The notes beneath the pieces are model-generated. The model saw only the letters and a program-made list of their open reading frames with translations, was not told the origin of the DNA and did not search any database. A stretch of DNA of 64,000 nt from Paramarasmius palmivorus (Eukaryota > Basidiomycota > Agaricomycetes > Agaricales > Marasmiaceae). How positions within the stretch are numbered: position 1 is the stretch's first letter; the number at the start of each line of letters is the position of its first letter. Location of the stretch: positions 1-64,000 of the forward strand of contig JAYKXP010000201.1 in the NCBI GenBank assembly GCA_037176845.1. Reading direction: 5' to 3'. The position numbers were made by a program, and so were the translations under genes. Positions 11,498-23,647 of this stretch are shown here, one piece after another.

Positions 11498-13278
11498 ATG
11501 GCTTTCCAGACTTTACAAGAGGTTTTGGGCCTTCGGCAGCCCCTCAACAATTCTCTACCTTCTTTATCTCGGGGCGACATCACTTATTCTAATCAGGGAG
11601 ATTTCGTCACGCGATGCACCACCTTTGCAGCAGAAGCAAACATACCAAAGGCAACGATCTACTTTTCGGAATATATTCCTGCAGGAACGACGATACCCTT
11701 GACCGACAACGATCCATCTTGCTTTTTGACGGAGTGGAAGGTTTCGACGGATATATGTCGTGTTGGAATGTCAGTGAAGACCTCAGAGACGAGTGAGATG
11801 TCGGTGGAGGGGTGGCTACCTTCCGACTACACGGGGCGGTTTCTGACAACAACCAATCGTGGTATGTATCGTGGTAACCGTGGAGTTGTGTTTGCAGCTA
11901 ATTGATCGAGATCAGGTATGGGAGGATGTGAGTGCCCCAGTCAAATACGACGCATCTAAACCAATCATACTGTGCAGGTATCCTCTACAATGAAGTCGAA
12001 TACGGAAGTTCGCTCGGATTCGCAACAGTTGGTATGAACTCGGGGTTCAATGGGACCAGCGGTTCACCCATGCTCAATAATCCCAACGCCATTGAAGACT
12101 ATGCCTACCGTTCGGCTCATACAGGAACAGTTGTTGGCAAAGAACTTGCCAGGCAGTTCTACGGTGCTCCCTCACGCAAGTCTTATTACCTCGGATGTTC
12201 GAGTGCTGGTCGACAGGGTTTCAAGATGGCACAGGATTTCCCTGAGCACTTTGACGGTATCCTGGCAGGAGCCCCAGCTCTTGGGATAACTCGTCTCATT
12301 TCCTTGGGAGGATATCTTACGAACCTGGTCGGTTCACCAGATTCGGAGACTTTTATCACACCTGAGCAGTGGGAAATGGTGTACGACGAGCTTCTTTGGC
12401 AATGCGATAAACTCGACGGCTCAGTGGATGGCCTGTTGGAAGACCCAGATCGGTGTCAATTCACGCCCGAGGCTCTGATTTGTAAAAAGGGTCAAAGTTC
12501 GGGCTGTTTGACTGCCAAGCAGATCGAGGTTGTCAACAAGTTACATCGCCCGTTCTACGGTTCGGACGGACAAATGCTATACCCTGGTTTACAACCAGGG
12601 GTGAATATGAATCGAACGCAATTTTACGTGGATGGGAATCCTTCTGCTTCAGCCGCGGTAAGCGTTGTGCATTTCGTAGCCTGTTCGGAATTGCTCATAT
12701 TTGAACGTAAACCATGTGTCTAGGAATGGTTCCGATACGTGGTTTACAACGACACCACTTGGGACCCTAGATCATTCACGCTGCAAGATGCCTCTAACGC
12801 GCTTGCTCAAAACCCTTTCAATATCGAGACTTGGAACGGAGACCTCAGTGCGTTTGCCAATCGGAACGGCAAGCTTTTGACGTACCACGGCCTACAAGAC
12901 TTCGTAATATCCTCCGAGATTTCTCAGCTCTACTATACGCATGTAGCTCGGACGATGGGTTTACCGCCTTCAGAACTGGATGCCTTCTACCGCTTGTTTA
13001 TCGTGAGTGGTATGGATCACTGTAGTGGTGGAGATGGAGCGTGGGCGATAGGTCAGGATGGGACATCATCCACCGGAAAGGACGCAAGTGGGAATGCCTT
13101 AATGGCCTTAGTCAGATGGGTTGAAGAGGGAATCGCTCCCGAGGTGTTGAGAGGTGCAAAGCTTGCTCAAGACGGTGTGACACCGGAGTATTACAGAGCA
13201 CATTGCAAATGGCCCAAGAAAAACAGATACATCGGGCCAGGGCTTGCGAAGGAGGAAACTTCATGGATATGTGACTAG
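11498..13278 (+). CDS. Tannase/feruloyl esterase, tandem copy 2 (intact)
   Basis: Exons 11498-11861, 11916-11927 (12-nt microexon, GTATGGGAGGAT), 11978-12657 and 12724-13278 join in frame to about 536 residues, the usual size of feruloyl esterase B / tannase proteins. Conserved blocks are TGRFLTTTNRGMGGC, DYAYRSAHTG, the nucleophile elbow GCSSAGRQG, EWFRYVVYNDTTW, YHGLQDFVISS (Asp) and VSGMDHCSGGDGAWAIGQ (His-Cys), with the WPKKNRYIGPG C-terminal block. The elbow has Ala where copy 1 and the family usually have Gly. The Cys pair beside Ser and His normally forms the disulfide that brings the triad together. Intron positions and the microexon are the same as in copy 1, so the pair is a tandem duplication. 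It is convergent with BCP1, with 80 nt between stop codons. As in copy 1, the N-terminus is not an obvious signal peptide. Confidence 0.92.
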
Positions 13279-13358
13279 ACCTTATACACCAAAATAGTAC
13301 AAGTACTTCAGATAGTAATACCACACACGATACAGATCGACCTATCTCTTCAGCGTCT

Positions 13359-14427
13359 CTAGCCAACCGCATAAGCTTGACTTATCTGTGCTACTAAACC
13401 CTCAAAGCGAGAGATTGGGACAAGCATTAACCGTCCTCGCGTATCGAGACCGAATGATTCGTTGTCTCGTGGTTCTGGCGGTGCGTTGTTGAACTTGTAT
13501 TCAACAGAATGGGACGAGCTCTAAAGTGAAGGTCAATATTGGTAACAGTAATGAGAACGAGTAGATATTCACTGTTTTGATGTGGTCATCTTCGGGATGG
13601 AAAGAGTAGATACCATCTGAAGGCCTTGGTTCCTCGGGCACCTCCTTAGCCTTTTTGGAACGCTTTGAAGTCGTGCGTGTGTTTGCATTGTTTACGAGAA
13701 ATTGCTCCTCGGCTTCAGTGAGGTGATAAGCTCGAGACACGAAGATGAGATCGGTGAATACAAAAGGGAGATTCTGGACAAGTGTAAGTCTGAGGTAGCT
13801 GGTGCAGGGACTGGACAATTCACCTGAGCGACAGCATTTTTGAGCTCTTCAGTTAGCATGCGGTACATCGGCGGGACTGTTTCAACTGGCATGTTGATTA
13901 ATCGTTCACAAATGACAAGGCCGACATGGTTCTCGGTCTGGTTGAAGAGGGTTTGTACACGGGAGTGAAAATCGGGGTCGGAAGCCGTTTTCTGTAGGAT
14001 GTATGAACCAATTGCTTTAATAGACGGATGATCCTAGACGATATAAGCATGAATTCGGATATATAACAATAGTAAACACGTACCTTGTGAGTATGCATGT
14101 TTAGCACTGTTAAAAGTGCATACGGATCGCTTTCCTTTCCGTCCGTTTTGATTGTCGTTCCGATTGTGGGCTGGCTCAGAATGAGTTCCGTAAGGTCATG
14201 TAAGTGAAAAAGTTCTGCATCGTGCTGGAAAAGCTGGCCCAAAAGACGCTTTATAGCGTGATAGTCGACATCTGGGTTAGGATCGAAATAGTCGAAATCG
14301 ACATCTATCATACTCTACTGATTGGGTGAAAATGAACAAAGTGCCATGAAAAATGCGGGCAGGTGCTCACAATATCGGAAGAGTCATCGTCCGACTCAGT
14401 ATCTTTAGTCTGTTTGCGTTTGGCCAT
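13359..14427 (-). CDS. BCP1: BCP1/BCCIP-family nuclear export and ribosomal-protein chaperone
   Basis: In yeast Bcp1 is a nuclear protein needed for export of the Mss4 kinase and acts as chaperone for ribosomal protein uL14 (Rpl23). Exon 1 (14427-14371) encodes MAKRKQTKDTESDDDSSDI; exon 2 starts at 14314 with SMIDVDFDYFDPNPDVDYHA. The family hallmarks follow: LLGQLFQHDAELFHLHDL, TIKTDGKESDPYALLTVLN, then HVGLVICERLINMPVE, the PPMYRMLTEELK block and a basic TSKRSKKAKEVPEE insert. After it come YSFHPEDDHIK and the C-terminal FGLDTRGRLMLVPISRFEGL block ending AYAVG. All exon joins I tried keep frame, so the gene looks intact. It faces away from CAND1, whose ATG is 167 nt off, so the two probably share a bidirectional promoter. 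Confidence 0.93.
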
Positions 14428-14594
14428 GGTGGTAAGGAGGGAGAAAAGATTTTTTGTTACCGTCGGCAAACTCAAATGGCGCACGGACCAGCTTTGCTGA
14501 CCTCAGTCTCACGAGCACAGTTCCAGGCCGTCTGCTTTTCTTACCTTCACGCCACTCGGTCTTTCATTGTCATTTCTTTCTTTCATCTTTCATC

Positions 14595-17500
14595 ATGACG
14601 AAATCATATCTTATGAATAGTCTCATCGAGAAGGTATGAATATTGGTCTTTGGTCGTGAGAGTCAACGCTGACGTGACGACAGATGGAGTCCGGGGACCA
14701 GGACTTTCGGTATGATCGCGTGCATATAGAGCTTTGCATACATTTCTTGACGGCATGAGAACAGGTTCATGGGTCTGAATGACTTGATGAACGAGATCAA
14801 GCAGGACCAGTCGTCGTTTACTGGCGATGAAGTCATGGAAAACAAAGTCTTGAAGAAGGTTCTGAGCTTGGTCGAGGACAAGATCTCTGAAGTGAAGAAT
14901 CAGGCGGTTAGATGGTACCAAATCAGTTTTTACTCTAAGAAAGCTCCGTTCCTCACGATTTTCACAGCTTGGGTCAGCTCATCAAAATCCTGCGCCAAAC
15001 ACAAATGGAAATGGTGGTTGATAAGTTGATTGAGTATTCTGGAGGAAAGGATGATGAACTCAGAGATATATCCGCTCTTGGTGTGTAACCATTTGTCTTG
15101 AAATGGAGTGTTGCTGACCTGATTGACCATCAGCCCTCAAGACAATCACTGCTGAACTTCCTGCGGATGGACCTGTCTCTGCGTCAGCATGCGCGAAACT
15201 TACACCAAAGCTGCTGGAGCAAGCAGGAAATGTGCGTGAAACTTACTTCAAGCTCTTGCTCTCAAAGGTTAACACGCGTTGGTTAGACCAGCACGCCGCC
15301 AGAAGCCCTCGTTGAGACGTTATCGATCCTCTCCATCCTCATCACTCGCTTCCCGTTACGTTTGTCAAGCGCAGAATTCAACCCACCGCCGCTTACTGTC
15401 CTTGCGCCTTTACTTTCGCATTCTCGGCCTGTTGTTCGGAAGCGCGCGATTGTCACAATTTCGCAGTTCATCCCTATTGCTCAACCGGCCTTATTCGCGG
15501 ATCTTCTACAACAACACGTATTCCCTAACCTTGTGGCAAATGCCAACCTGGAAAAGCAAAGGACTACAGTACAGCTCGTTGCGGCAGTAGCGAAGAATTC
15601 CCCTACGCACATTGCCCCATCTTTGAACGACATTGTACCTCAGGTTTTGAAAGCTGTTCAGCGTGAAGACGACGAACTTCGCGAAGGCTGTCTTCAGGCC
15701 CTTGAAGCACTGGTTCTACGATGCCCTTCGGAAGTCACGTCGTACCTACCAAGCATCATCCAAGTTGGGAACCAGTTCATCAAATATGATCCTGTACGTG
15801 CGAGTCCCCGAGATACTGATGATATCAAACTCACTATCGGATAGAACTACGCTGGTGGGGACGACGACGAAGAGATGGCTGACGCAGATGAGGATGATGA
15901 AGATGAAGACGACCTGGACGATCAGTAAGTGACATCGCTGCCCATCTTGTGCGCGTTTCTTATTGACATCTTTATAAGATACTCTGACGACGAAGACACG
16001 TCATATAAGATCCGTCGTTCGGCCACCAAACTACTCTCCGCCATCATTGCAACTCGACCAGAACTGCTCTCCGCAATCTACAAAGATGTCTCACCTGTTC
16101 TCATTTCACGTTTCGGCGATCGTGAAGAGACGGTGAAACTTGAAGTGTGGTCTACGTATTCCATTCTTTTGAGCCAGACTTCGGTGTATGGCGGTCTCCC
16201 TCAGGCTAAGGATGATGTGACACATGGGAAGCGAAAACGGGACATGGAAACGATGGACACTGAAGAAGGGCCTTACGCTCTCCTCAAGTCACAAGTACCC
16301 AATCTTTCCAAAGCACTTCTCAACCAGTTGAAATCGCCAAAGACACCTCCTGCTGTCCTTCAGGCTGGATTCTCACTGTTGTACTCCCTCTTGAACGTCC
16401 TTCCAGGCTCGCTTTCTGGCCAGGTGCCACTCATCACTTCGACTTCGAAATCGATCTTATCCCAACCTCCAACAACCTCCACCTCGACGTTGTACCTTTC
16501 GTGTTTATCCTTCTTGAGCCTTTTCTTCTCCACACATTCTCCACCAGCTTTCAGCAGCTCGCTACCCACACTTACACCACCGCTCCTCAAAGCAGTGCGT
16601 GAGCGTCATCCACGAGTCGCTTCGGAAGCATTTAAAGTGTTCTCGTCGCTTTTGCAAGCGGTGAAGCCTGTGAAGAACGCTGATTGGCCCGATGCCCTAT
16701 ATGAGCACGCTTTGCATCGTCTGACCAGTCATGACACTGACGCTGAAGTTCGGGCTTCCGCGGAGGAATGTATTGGCGACTTGTGGATATGCGCCACGGA
16801 TACGATGAAGACCAAGAACCGCAAGGAATGGGAGGCCATTTGTCGTCAAACTGGTAGGTCGAGGGTGCAGTCAAGGTCATCACGAAGGTGGCCAGCGAGG
16901 TAACAGTTGGCGACGATTGGGTCAACGGGTGTGTGGACTGGTTGATTGGCTTGCTGAAGAAGTCAGGAAGGAGCGGCAAAGCTGATACTTTCGTTGCAAT
17001 CGATGTGTTGTTGAAAAGGTTTGCTGTGTTCTTTATATTAATGATTCTTTACTGATGCACTCTCAAGTTACACTTCTGGTATCCCATCAGGACTACCAAG
17101 CACCTTGATAGCGCACATCAAACCCTATCTCACTGTCTCAGACATTTCTTTACTCTCGCAAGCCCTCAACACGCTTAGTATCCTTCTTGAACTTGCCCCG
17201 AGCATCACCTTCCCAGAGGTCGAGAAGTCACTCTTGCCGACGTTGTACTCGATATCACACTCGCCCCTCGTTGCCGGATCGGCTTTGGATTCCCTACTCA
17301 ACTTCTATGGCGCTCTCGTCAGCGCCGACGTGCAGATTGCCACTCATGTTGTACCCAACTTGGTACTAACGGTAGACAAGGCGCCCAAGTCCGACGCCAA
17401 CTTATCGAATGTAGCGAAATGTGTAGCTCAAGTTGTGAAGAGCCATCAAGGTGTTGCAGCTGGTACCATTGCTGAATACTCCAAGTATGTCAAGGTTCGG

Positions 17501-19070
17501 GGTTTTTCATCTATCCCTTTTTACATGAACTTATCATGCCTGCTTATCGTTCCGTATTAGTCTTCTAAAGCAAAGGTATCAATCGTCGTTCTCAGCCTTC
17601 TCATCTTGGGCGAAGTAGGCCGGTTCATGTGAGTTGATTATTTCCATTTGGATCGTGGTCCATTCTCATCGAATGCTTCTAGCGACATGTCTCCACAACA
17701 AGATATATTCAATCATGCTATTCAGCACTTCTCCGCTGAACAGGAGGAAGTTCGCTCCGCTGCTGCCTTTGCCGCTGGTAAGCATTTCCATGGCTTTTTA
17801 CGTTTCCTTTGTATGAACAAAGAACTCAGGAAACATTGCTATCGGTAATTTACATCAATTCTTGCCTTCAATCATGAAGATGGTCCAGAGTGACACCAAG
17901 AAACGTCTGCTATCGCTTCACGCGCTCAAAGAGGCATGTGGTACCCTTGATCAATCCACTTTCCCGCTAACTCGTCTACTTTTAGGTCGTGACACACTGT
18001 TCACATGGGCAGTTAGAGAGTGTAGCTGATATGTTATGGGTGCCGCTCTTCGAGAACTCCGAAAACTCGGAAGAAAGTACGAGAAACGTTGCTGCTGCCT
18101 GTATCGGCAAATTGGCGACCACCCAGCCTTCCAAGTATTTGCCACAGCTTCACGTACGTTTTTGTCAACATGGGCTCGAAGTGGAGGCTGATGAAATGAA
18201 TTGTGACAGGCCCGAATCCGCGACAACGACCCTGCCACGAGAGCAACAGTCGTATCAGCCATTCGCTATACCTTTGCAGATACCGCGCAGTCGTACGATG
18301 AGCTTCTGTCTCCTCTTCTTGTTGACTTTATGTCATTGATGGTGGATTCTGATTTGGTCAGTGTAAATCTTGTTCTTTTACCTCAAACATTCCATTGATC
18401 GTTCGTAGACCGTTCGCCGGTTGACATTATCTGCGTTGAATTCTGCCGCGCGTACGAAACCATACCTCATCCGGGATCATCTCAATGCGCTTCTTCCCAA
18501 CCTGTACAAAGAAACTGAAGTCAATCCCGACCTTATCAGGACCGTACAGATGGGACCTTGGACCCATAAGGTCGATGATGGTCTAGAGGCTCGAAAGACC
18601 GCCTACGAAACCATGTACACTTTGGTATGTTTCTCCGATGAAATTACCGCGCTCTATCATTGATACGCTCGTTACCTCGTATATAGCTCGATACATGCCT
18701 CACGAAGCTTGACCTACACGAGTTCCTTGGTCGTGTCCTCCCCGGTCTCGCGGACGATTCCGATGAGATTAAAGTCATTTCGCACATGATGCTCTTCCGG
18801 CTGTCACAGGTAGCGCCCGCTGCCGTCTCCCAGCGCTTGGACGAGGCAACACCTCAGCTCGAGAAAACCATGAAGGGTGCTCAGGTCACCAAGGACACCG
18901 TCAAACAAGATCTCGAGCGGGCCGCGGAGTTGCAGAGAAGTGCGTTAAGAGCGGTGGCAGCCCTCAGCAAGGTCGGATCAGGGGTTTCTCCGCGATTTGA
19001 CGCGTTTGTCGAGGAACTAAAGAAGAATCCTACCTGGGGTGTAGAGTTCAAGGAACTTGTCGGCCAGTAA
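14595..19070 (+). CDS. CAND1: CAND1/TIP120 cullin-associated substrate-receptor exchange factor
   Basis: CAND1 wraps un-neddylated cullin-Rbx1 and exchanges F-box and other substrate receptors on SCF ligases. The protein is built of HEAT repeats throughout. Recognisable segments are the start MTKSYLMNSLIEKMESGDQD, LKKVLSLVEDKISEVKNQAV, SYKIRRSATKLLSAIIATRP with a preceding acidic Asp/Glu tract, and the very conserved C-terminus ATRATVVSAIRYTFADTAQS, YKETEVNPDLIRTVQMGPW, THKVDDGLEARKTAYETMYT and TKDTVKQDLERAAELQRS. The gene has a dozen or more short introns and encodes roughly 1,200 residues, the usual size. One frame break is visible near 16855-16862: WEAICRQTGR is followed by EGAVKVITKVASEVTVGDDW only after a 1-nt shift, with no intron to explain it. 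Given the strong conservation on both sides I suspect a sequence error, but a real lesion is possible. Confidence 0.93.
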
Positions 19071-19735
19071 CGGAGATAAGAATTATCGAGTACAATTGCA
19101 TGCTCACAACGACTTAAATGTACCTTAGGCCCAAATGTAACCTTTTTTCTTCTTGCTCTATACGAAATCAAAAAGTCCTTTGCACCACCCTATGAAGTAA
19201 ATCCGATTCTACTCCCAGACTGACTCGTAATTTGCCTGCCATCGTGCCACCATCATGCTTCAGGAACTTTCGTGAATTTCATTATGCGATAACCGACATG
19301 ATCACCATCACCAGGTGTCCGAGAATAAATTGCGGGTAGCATCCGGACAAACAGCCACGTCGTCCTGTTTTCTACTATTCTAGAGGTTCCCCACTTTCTT
19401 CAAAGCGACTTGTATACAGTGCGCCGAGCAGGCCGTGACGTCCGAACGGTGATCCTCGGAAGGTGAGTGAAACCTGAACTTTCCATCCCCATGGGGGGGT
19501 AGTCCATATCACGGCAGACTGATAGCCACTTTCCTCTTAACCAGCGAACAACTCAAGCTGCGCATTTGCCTCTGAACGACTCACTCTCTTCCCGAGAAGT
19601 CACTTGCGAAAAAGGTGAGTGGAAACGTCCGTCTAATGCCTGCCTTCTGAAATGCATGTTTTGCTGATGAGAATTTCCGACAGAACCGGGATTCACTACA
19701 CCTGGCAGTAGCACACATCATACCCCTCGTCAACA
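19071..19735. other. Intergenic; possible 5' UTR introns
   Basis: No coding signal. Two donor-like strings (aggtgagtgaaac near 19460 and aggtgagtggaaac near 19613) each precede plausible acceptors. A spliced 5' leader for the downstream small gene is therefore possible. Confidence 0.3.
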
Positions 19736-20099
19736 ATGTCGACAGAACCTTCCCCTTCAATTCACATCTCTTCCTCTGATTCTGAGACGCTCAGAAATTC
19801 CAATCCTAGTAAATCACCTTCCATATTCTCTGCTCTCAGTCGAGTACAATTATCTCCACCCACCACCGGCACCGACGGTGACTCGGACGTGGAATCTGTC
19901 ATCGACTTGTCACCGCTCTGCGGTACACCCGCATTATCGAGTGTATCCTTCAACGGGTACCTTCCCGAATCATTCAAACCTCTCGCTCAGAGTACCACAT
20001 ATTGGTCACCAGCGGGAACTTTTCAGGATAAGACGTGATGCACAACGACTGCACCATGAACGAGGGACCAGGGTTTCAGCGCTCAGTGACTTGGGATGA
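19736..20099 (+). CDS. Small Ser-rich hypothetical protein
   Basis: From the ATG at 19736 an open frame encodes a Ser/Pro-rich, acidic, low-complexity protein (starts MSTEPSPSIHISSSDSETL). Read without splicing it is 100 residues, ending at 20038. An intron from a gtacct donor in the F-N-G codons (about 19958) to ttttcag at about 20030 would join it to a basic tail, RRDAQRLHHERGTRVSALSDLG, ending at 20099. The codon use and clean frame support a gene, but nothing identifies its function. It looks disordered throughout. Confidence 0.4.
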
Positions 20100-20391
20100 G
20101 GTGTATCTTGGCAATTAGCTACCTGAGTAGGGCTGTCGAAGAAAAGCGAACGACCAGCGTCGGGACATTTGGGATGATCGGTAACTTGGATTTAGTGTTC
20201 TTTGGATGTTCTTATTGAATTTCACTGGTACATAAGTAACGAATGTATATGTATAACGATTCAAGGACAAAGATACGGATTTCAGCGCATTTTGGAGACC
20301 CTAAAGGTAGCCATAAACCATCTCAAGTGCAGAGGAGGCAGGATATCAAGGCAGTTGGTTCAAAAATAATATTTGGTACGACAAAGCCAAT

Positions 20392-21559
20392 CTAATCCGA
20401 TCTCCAAAACTTCCACTGATAAATATACCAAAAGTCAACGCCAGGTACTAAAACGAACTCGCCCATCGATGAACTTGGAATGGATCGAGATGAATGATTT
20501 CGCCTAGAAAGAGTTTCTTCTAACGACAGCTGCGATGACCATGAAGTATTCGCCTGGGAAGGTGTTTCATCTTGAAAAGTGACCATCGTCGGGATAGGTG
20601 AACTAGACAAAGACAAAGACGTCGCAGAGGAATTCTGGGGCGGATCAGAGGTATTTGTTGAGGGGACAAGTGCGTCTAGGGAAGCGTCCTCTATCTTCAT
20701 CACTTCATCTGCCAGAGCTTCGTTGTTGTCTCCGCCAGGAATCAAAGAATGTACGTCGTCAGGCCTGCGAGTCGTCAACCTGCAAGGGTTCCACCGTCTT
20801 GCTAGTGCGCCAAAACACCGGTCTGACCCAATCCTTCTCATCGATCTGGAAGACCTGGGTTCTCTGTGCCGTCGATGACTGTGTCAAATCTTGCAAACAT
20901 TCCTCCAGAGATAGGGCCCACAGTTCATGATGAGAAAGTGTAAGGCAAGTGCTTTCGTTGTATCCGAGATTCCCAAAGCGTTTGTTCTGATCCTCTGATT
21001 GCACAGGATTTCTGAAGCTGAAGATAGTTGACGAGACCACGTCAATGTCGACTAGGCCAATACGCGGATCGACGTTGATGTAGACCAAAGGTTTACCGTC
21101 GCTCTTAAAAAGGGCGTGAATACGAAACGATTATGCAGGACTCGGTAAACTTACATCGAAACCTATGCTTCCTCGCATCCCCATCTTCAAGTGGCTGATT
21201 ACCTTCCGACTTTCCGAAGGGTTCCGGCAAAACGTCTTCAATATCCAATGCTCTTGAAAGACTTTGATGGAGACGAGCGCGATGATTTTGAGGGGTCTTG
21301 TCGTGCGAATGAGATGGATGCTGAGCATGGTCATGAAACTGAGTCGAGTAATGGAATCAGTAAGTATGATACAGATGGTATGGAATCAACATACCCTTTT
21401 GTGGACCGTCGTCGAGTACGGCGTATCGTTCCGCTTTTGGGCGATGCCTTCCTTTGTTCCATGTGAAGCTCTGATGGACGCCGCATCGACATTCAAAAGA
21501 CTCTGTAGAGGGTATAGTGCGAAGAAGAGACCGAGAGAGCTTTTACAAGCAAACTTCAT
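20392..21559 (-). CDS. Putative secretory-pathway protein, family unknown
   Basis: On the minus strand from the ATG at 21559, exon 1 encodes a credible signal peptide (MKFACKSSLGLFFALYPLQS to about LLNVDAAS). Two dibasic sites follow (QKR and HKR), like Kex2 processing sites. A 55-60-nt intron then leads to a His-rich stretch (FHDHAQHPSHSHDK). A further exon (about 21088 down to 20759) carries a compact domain: GKPLVYINVDPRIGLVDIDVV, FGNLGYNESTCLTLSHHELWALSLEECL and VFQIDEKDWVRPVFW. The last part, to the stop at 20392, is Ser/Thr-rich and probably reached by another splice. I do not recognise the family. No membrane helix is obvious after the signal peptide. Exon joins in the 3' half are uncertain. 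Confidence 0.5.
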
Positions 21560-21797
21560 GACAATTTGTGTAGTAATGGTCGTGTAAAAGATAGCGTGGA
21601 GATAGAGACGAGTATCCTGTACTCGATGGAGTTTGGATAGGATTATAAATGATCACCAGGACCGGAGATGATAGTGGTAGGTGGAAAGAAAGGAATTATG
21701 CTGGTGGGAACTTTTGATCGCAGAGGTGGTTACAAGCTCAAGTCTACCCGGAGTCGGTCCGGACCCGCCTTTCCCTGCTCCCACTACGTTCCCCAAA

Positions 21798-23621
21798 ATG
21801 CAGTCAGTTGCAGAACATGAAAGTAATGAGTCATCGCCTCTTCTTCAAGACCAAGAGAATGCCAGGACAAAGCACAAAACGAAAACACCTCTACCGAAGC
21901 TACAGATTGCTATCATCCTATTGCTGCAACTGTGTGAACCCTTGACGAGTCAGTCAATATATCCGTACATCAACCAGGTGGGTCAAGCTCGTGCATCTAT
22001 ATAATACGAAATGATTGCATTCATTCTCTTCCTAGCTCATCAGTGAACTAGATATCACCGGAGGAGATGAAAAGAAAGTTGGCTATTACGCTGGACTCAT
22101 CGTATGCTTTCCCGGCTTCTGATACGCGCTGACTCACCAATTTCCGTGACTTGCCCACAGGAATCACTGTTCTTTGTTACGCAGGCACTCACCGTCTTGC
22201 AATGGTCGCGACTATCGGATAGGATCGGTCGGAAACCCGTGCTATTGATTGGTTTATCAGGAAGTGCAATCTCCATGTTGTGCTTTGGACTGCAGCGGTC
22301 GTTTTGGGGTTTGGTCATTGCGTACATCTTGTGTTTGACCTCCTCGCCTCTGGCTAAATCGTGACCTCTACAGACGGTGTCTGACGGGGCTTCTGAATGG
22401 TAACATAGGTATGTTTTATTGATTCGTCGATTGAAGGCTTCTTGAATAATCGAATTGACAAGCTCAGGCGTCATGAAGAGCGCAATGGGAGACTTGACAG
22501 ATCAAAGCAACCGTGCTGAGGGCTTCTCGCTTATGCCGGTCGTATGGTCCGTCGGAGCAACAGCAGGGTAAGGCTGCTATGTTGATTCCTGATTTGTCGT
22601 CGCTGAACGATCTCTTGCAGGCCTCTTTTGGGTGGAACATTTGCGCGCCCCCAAGAAAGATTCCCTGGGTCATTTGAGTCACGATTCTGGAAGGACTATC
22701 CATATTTTATGCCATGTCTTTTGACGGGTAGCTTCGTCTTCATGTCATTTATCGTGACCCTTTTCTTCTTCAAGGAGGTACGAAGATCTACTCCCCCCTT
22801 GCGTGTTGTTTGCTCATAGCTTTATCGTTAGTCCGCTCCAGTCCAAACGGGCCGACAACATTCCTCAAGCGAGGCTTCCGAGGTGACACCTGATCCCAAG
22901 GAAGGCAAGGCTCTGCCTCTGCGCTCGCTTTTGACCTGGCCTGTTATTATTAGTGTTGCCAATTATGTGGCTCTGGCCTTCCTCAATATAGCCTTCAACG
23001 CGTTATTGCCTTTGTTCTTGCACACCCCCGTACCACTCGGCGGCCTAAACCTTCCCCCTAGTGCTATTGGATATGTGCTCGGTGCATATGGATGCGTAAC
23101 GGGCCTATTCCAAGTCGCCTTCTTTGCCAAAATCATTCATTGGCTTGGTGAAAGAAGAGTCTTCATTAATGGTGTCGCATCTTTCATTGGAATGTTTGCG
23201 ATGATGCCCATCATCAGCGTATTTGCAAAGATGTGGGGAGGGGAGTATTGGGTGATCTGGGCGCTGATAGGATGTATTCTGGTGTTGGCCGTGATTATGG
23301 ATATGGCTTATGGTTTGTTTCACCGTTTCATTTTGGTATATAGCACTCACGATATTTACAGGTGCGATATTCATGTTCGTGACTGCCTCCGCTCCTTCCA
23401 GGTCGGCACTGGGCGCCACCAATGGACTATCTCAGATGGCAGTCTCCACAGCAAGAGCGATTGGACCGGCTATGGCTACTTCTATGTTTGCCATGAGCGT
23501 TCAAGAAGGCTGGGTAGGCGGTTACGCGGTGTACATCGTGTTTATTGTCTTGAGTGTTTTCGCGGTTGGAGGATTGGCAGTCAGGTTACCCAAAGAAATC
23601 TGGGAAGAGGCAGACGATTGA
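21798..23621 (+). CDS. MFS transporter (DHA1-like, ZIFL/Zrt-type fungal family)
   Basis: A proton-coupled 12-helix transporter of the major facilitator superfamily, substrate unknown. Start MQSVAEHESNESSPLLQ at 21798; exon 1 ends at 21977. The spliced protein reads PKLQIAIILLLQLCEPLTSQ, YPYINQ-LISELDITGGDEKK, then the MFS signature WSRLSDRIGRKPVLLIG (the G-R-x-G-R-x-P loop between helices 2 and 3). It continues RCLTGLLNGNIGVMKSAMGD, PLLGGTFARPQERFPG, a hydrophilic central loop, LTWPVIISVANYVALAFLNI and SALGATNGLSQMAVSTARAI, ending WEEADD. The GLLNGN-x-G-V-x-K motif and the P-L-x-G-G-x-F-A-x-P motif are typical of the fungal DHA1 group that includes Zrt/ZIFL-like and multidrug-type exporters. 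The exons join in frame. It is convergent with APC2, with only 26 nt between the two stop codons. Confidence 0.9.
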
Positions 23622-23647
23622 CAGATATGTATGACGTCACATAGAAA

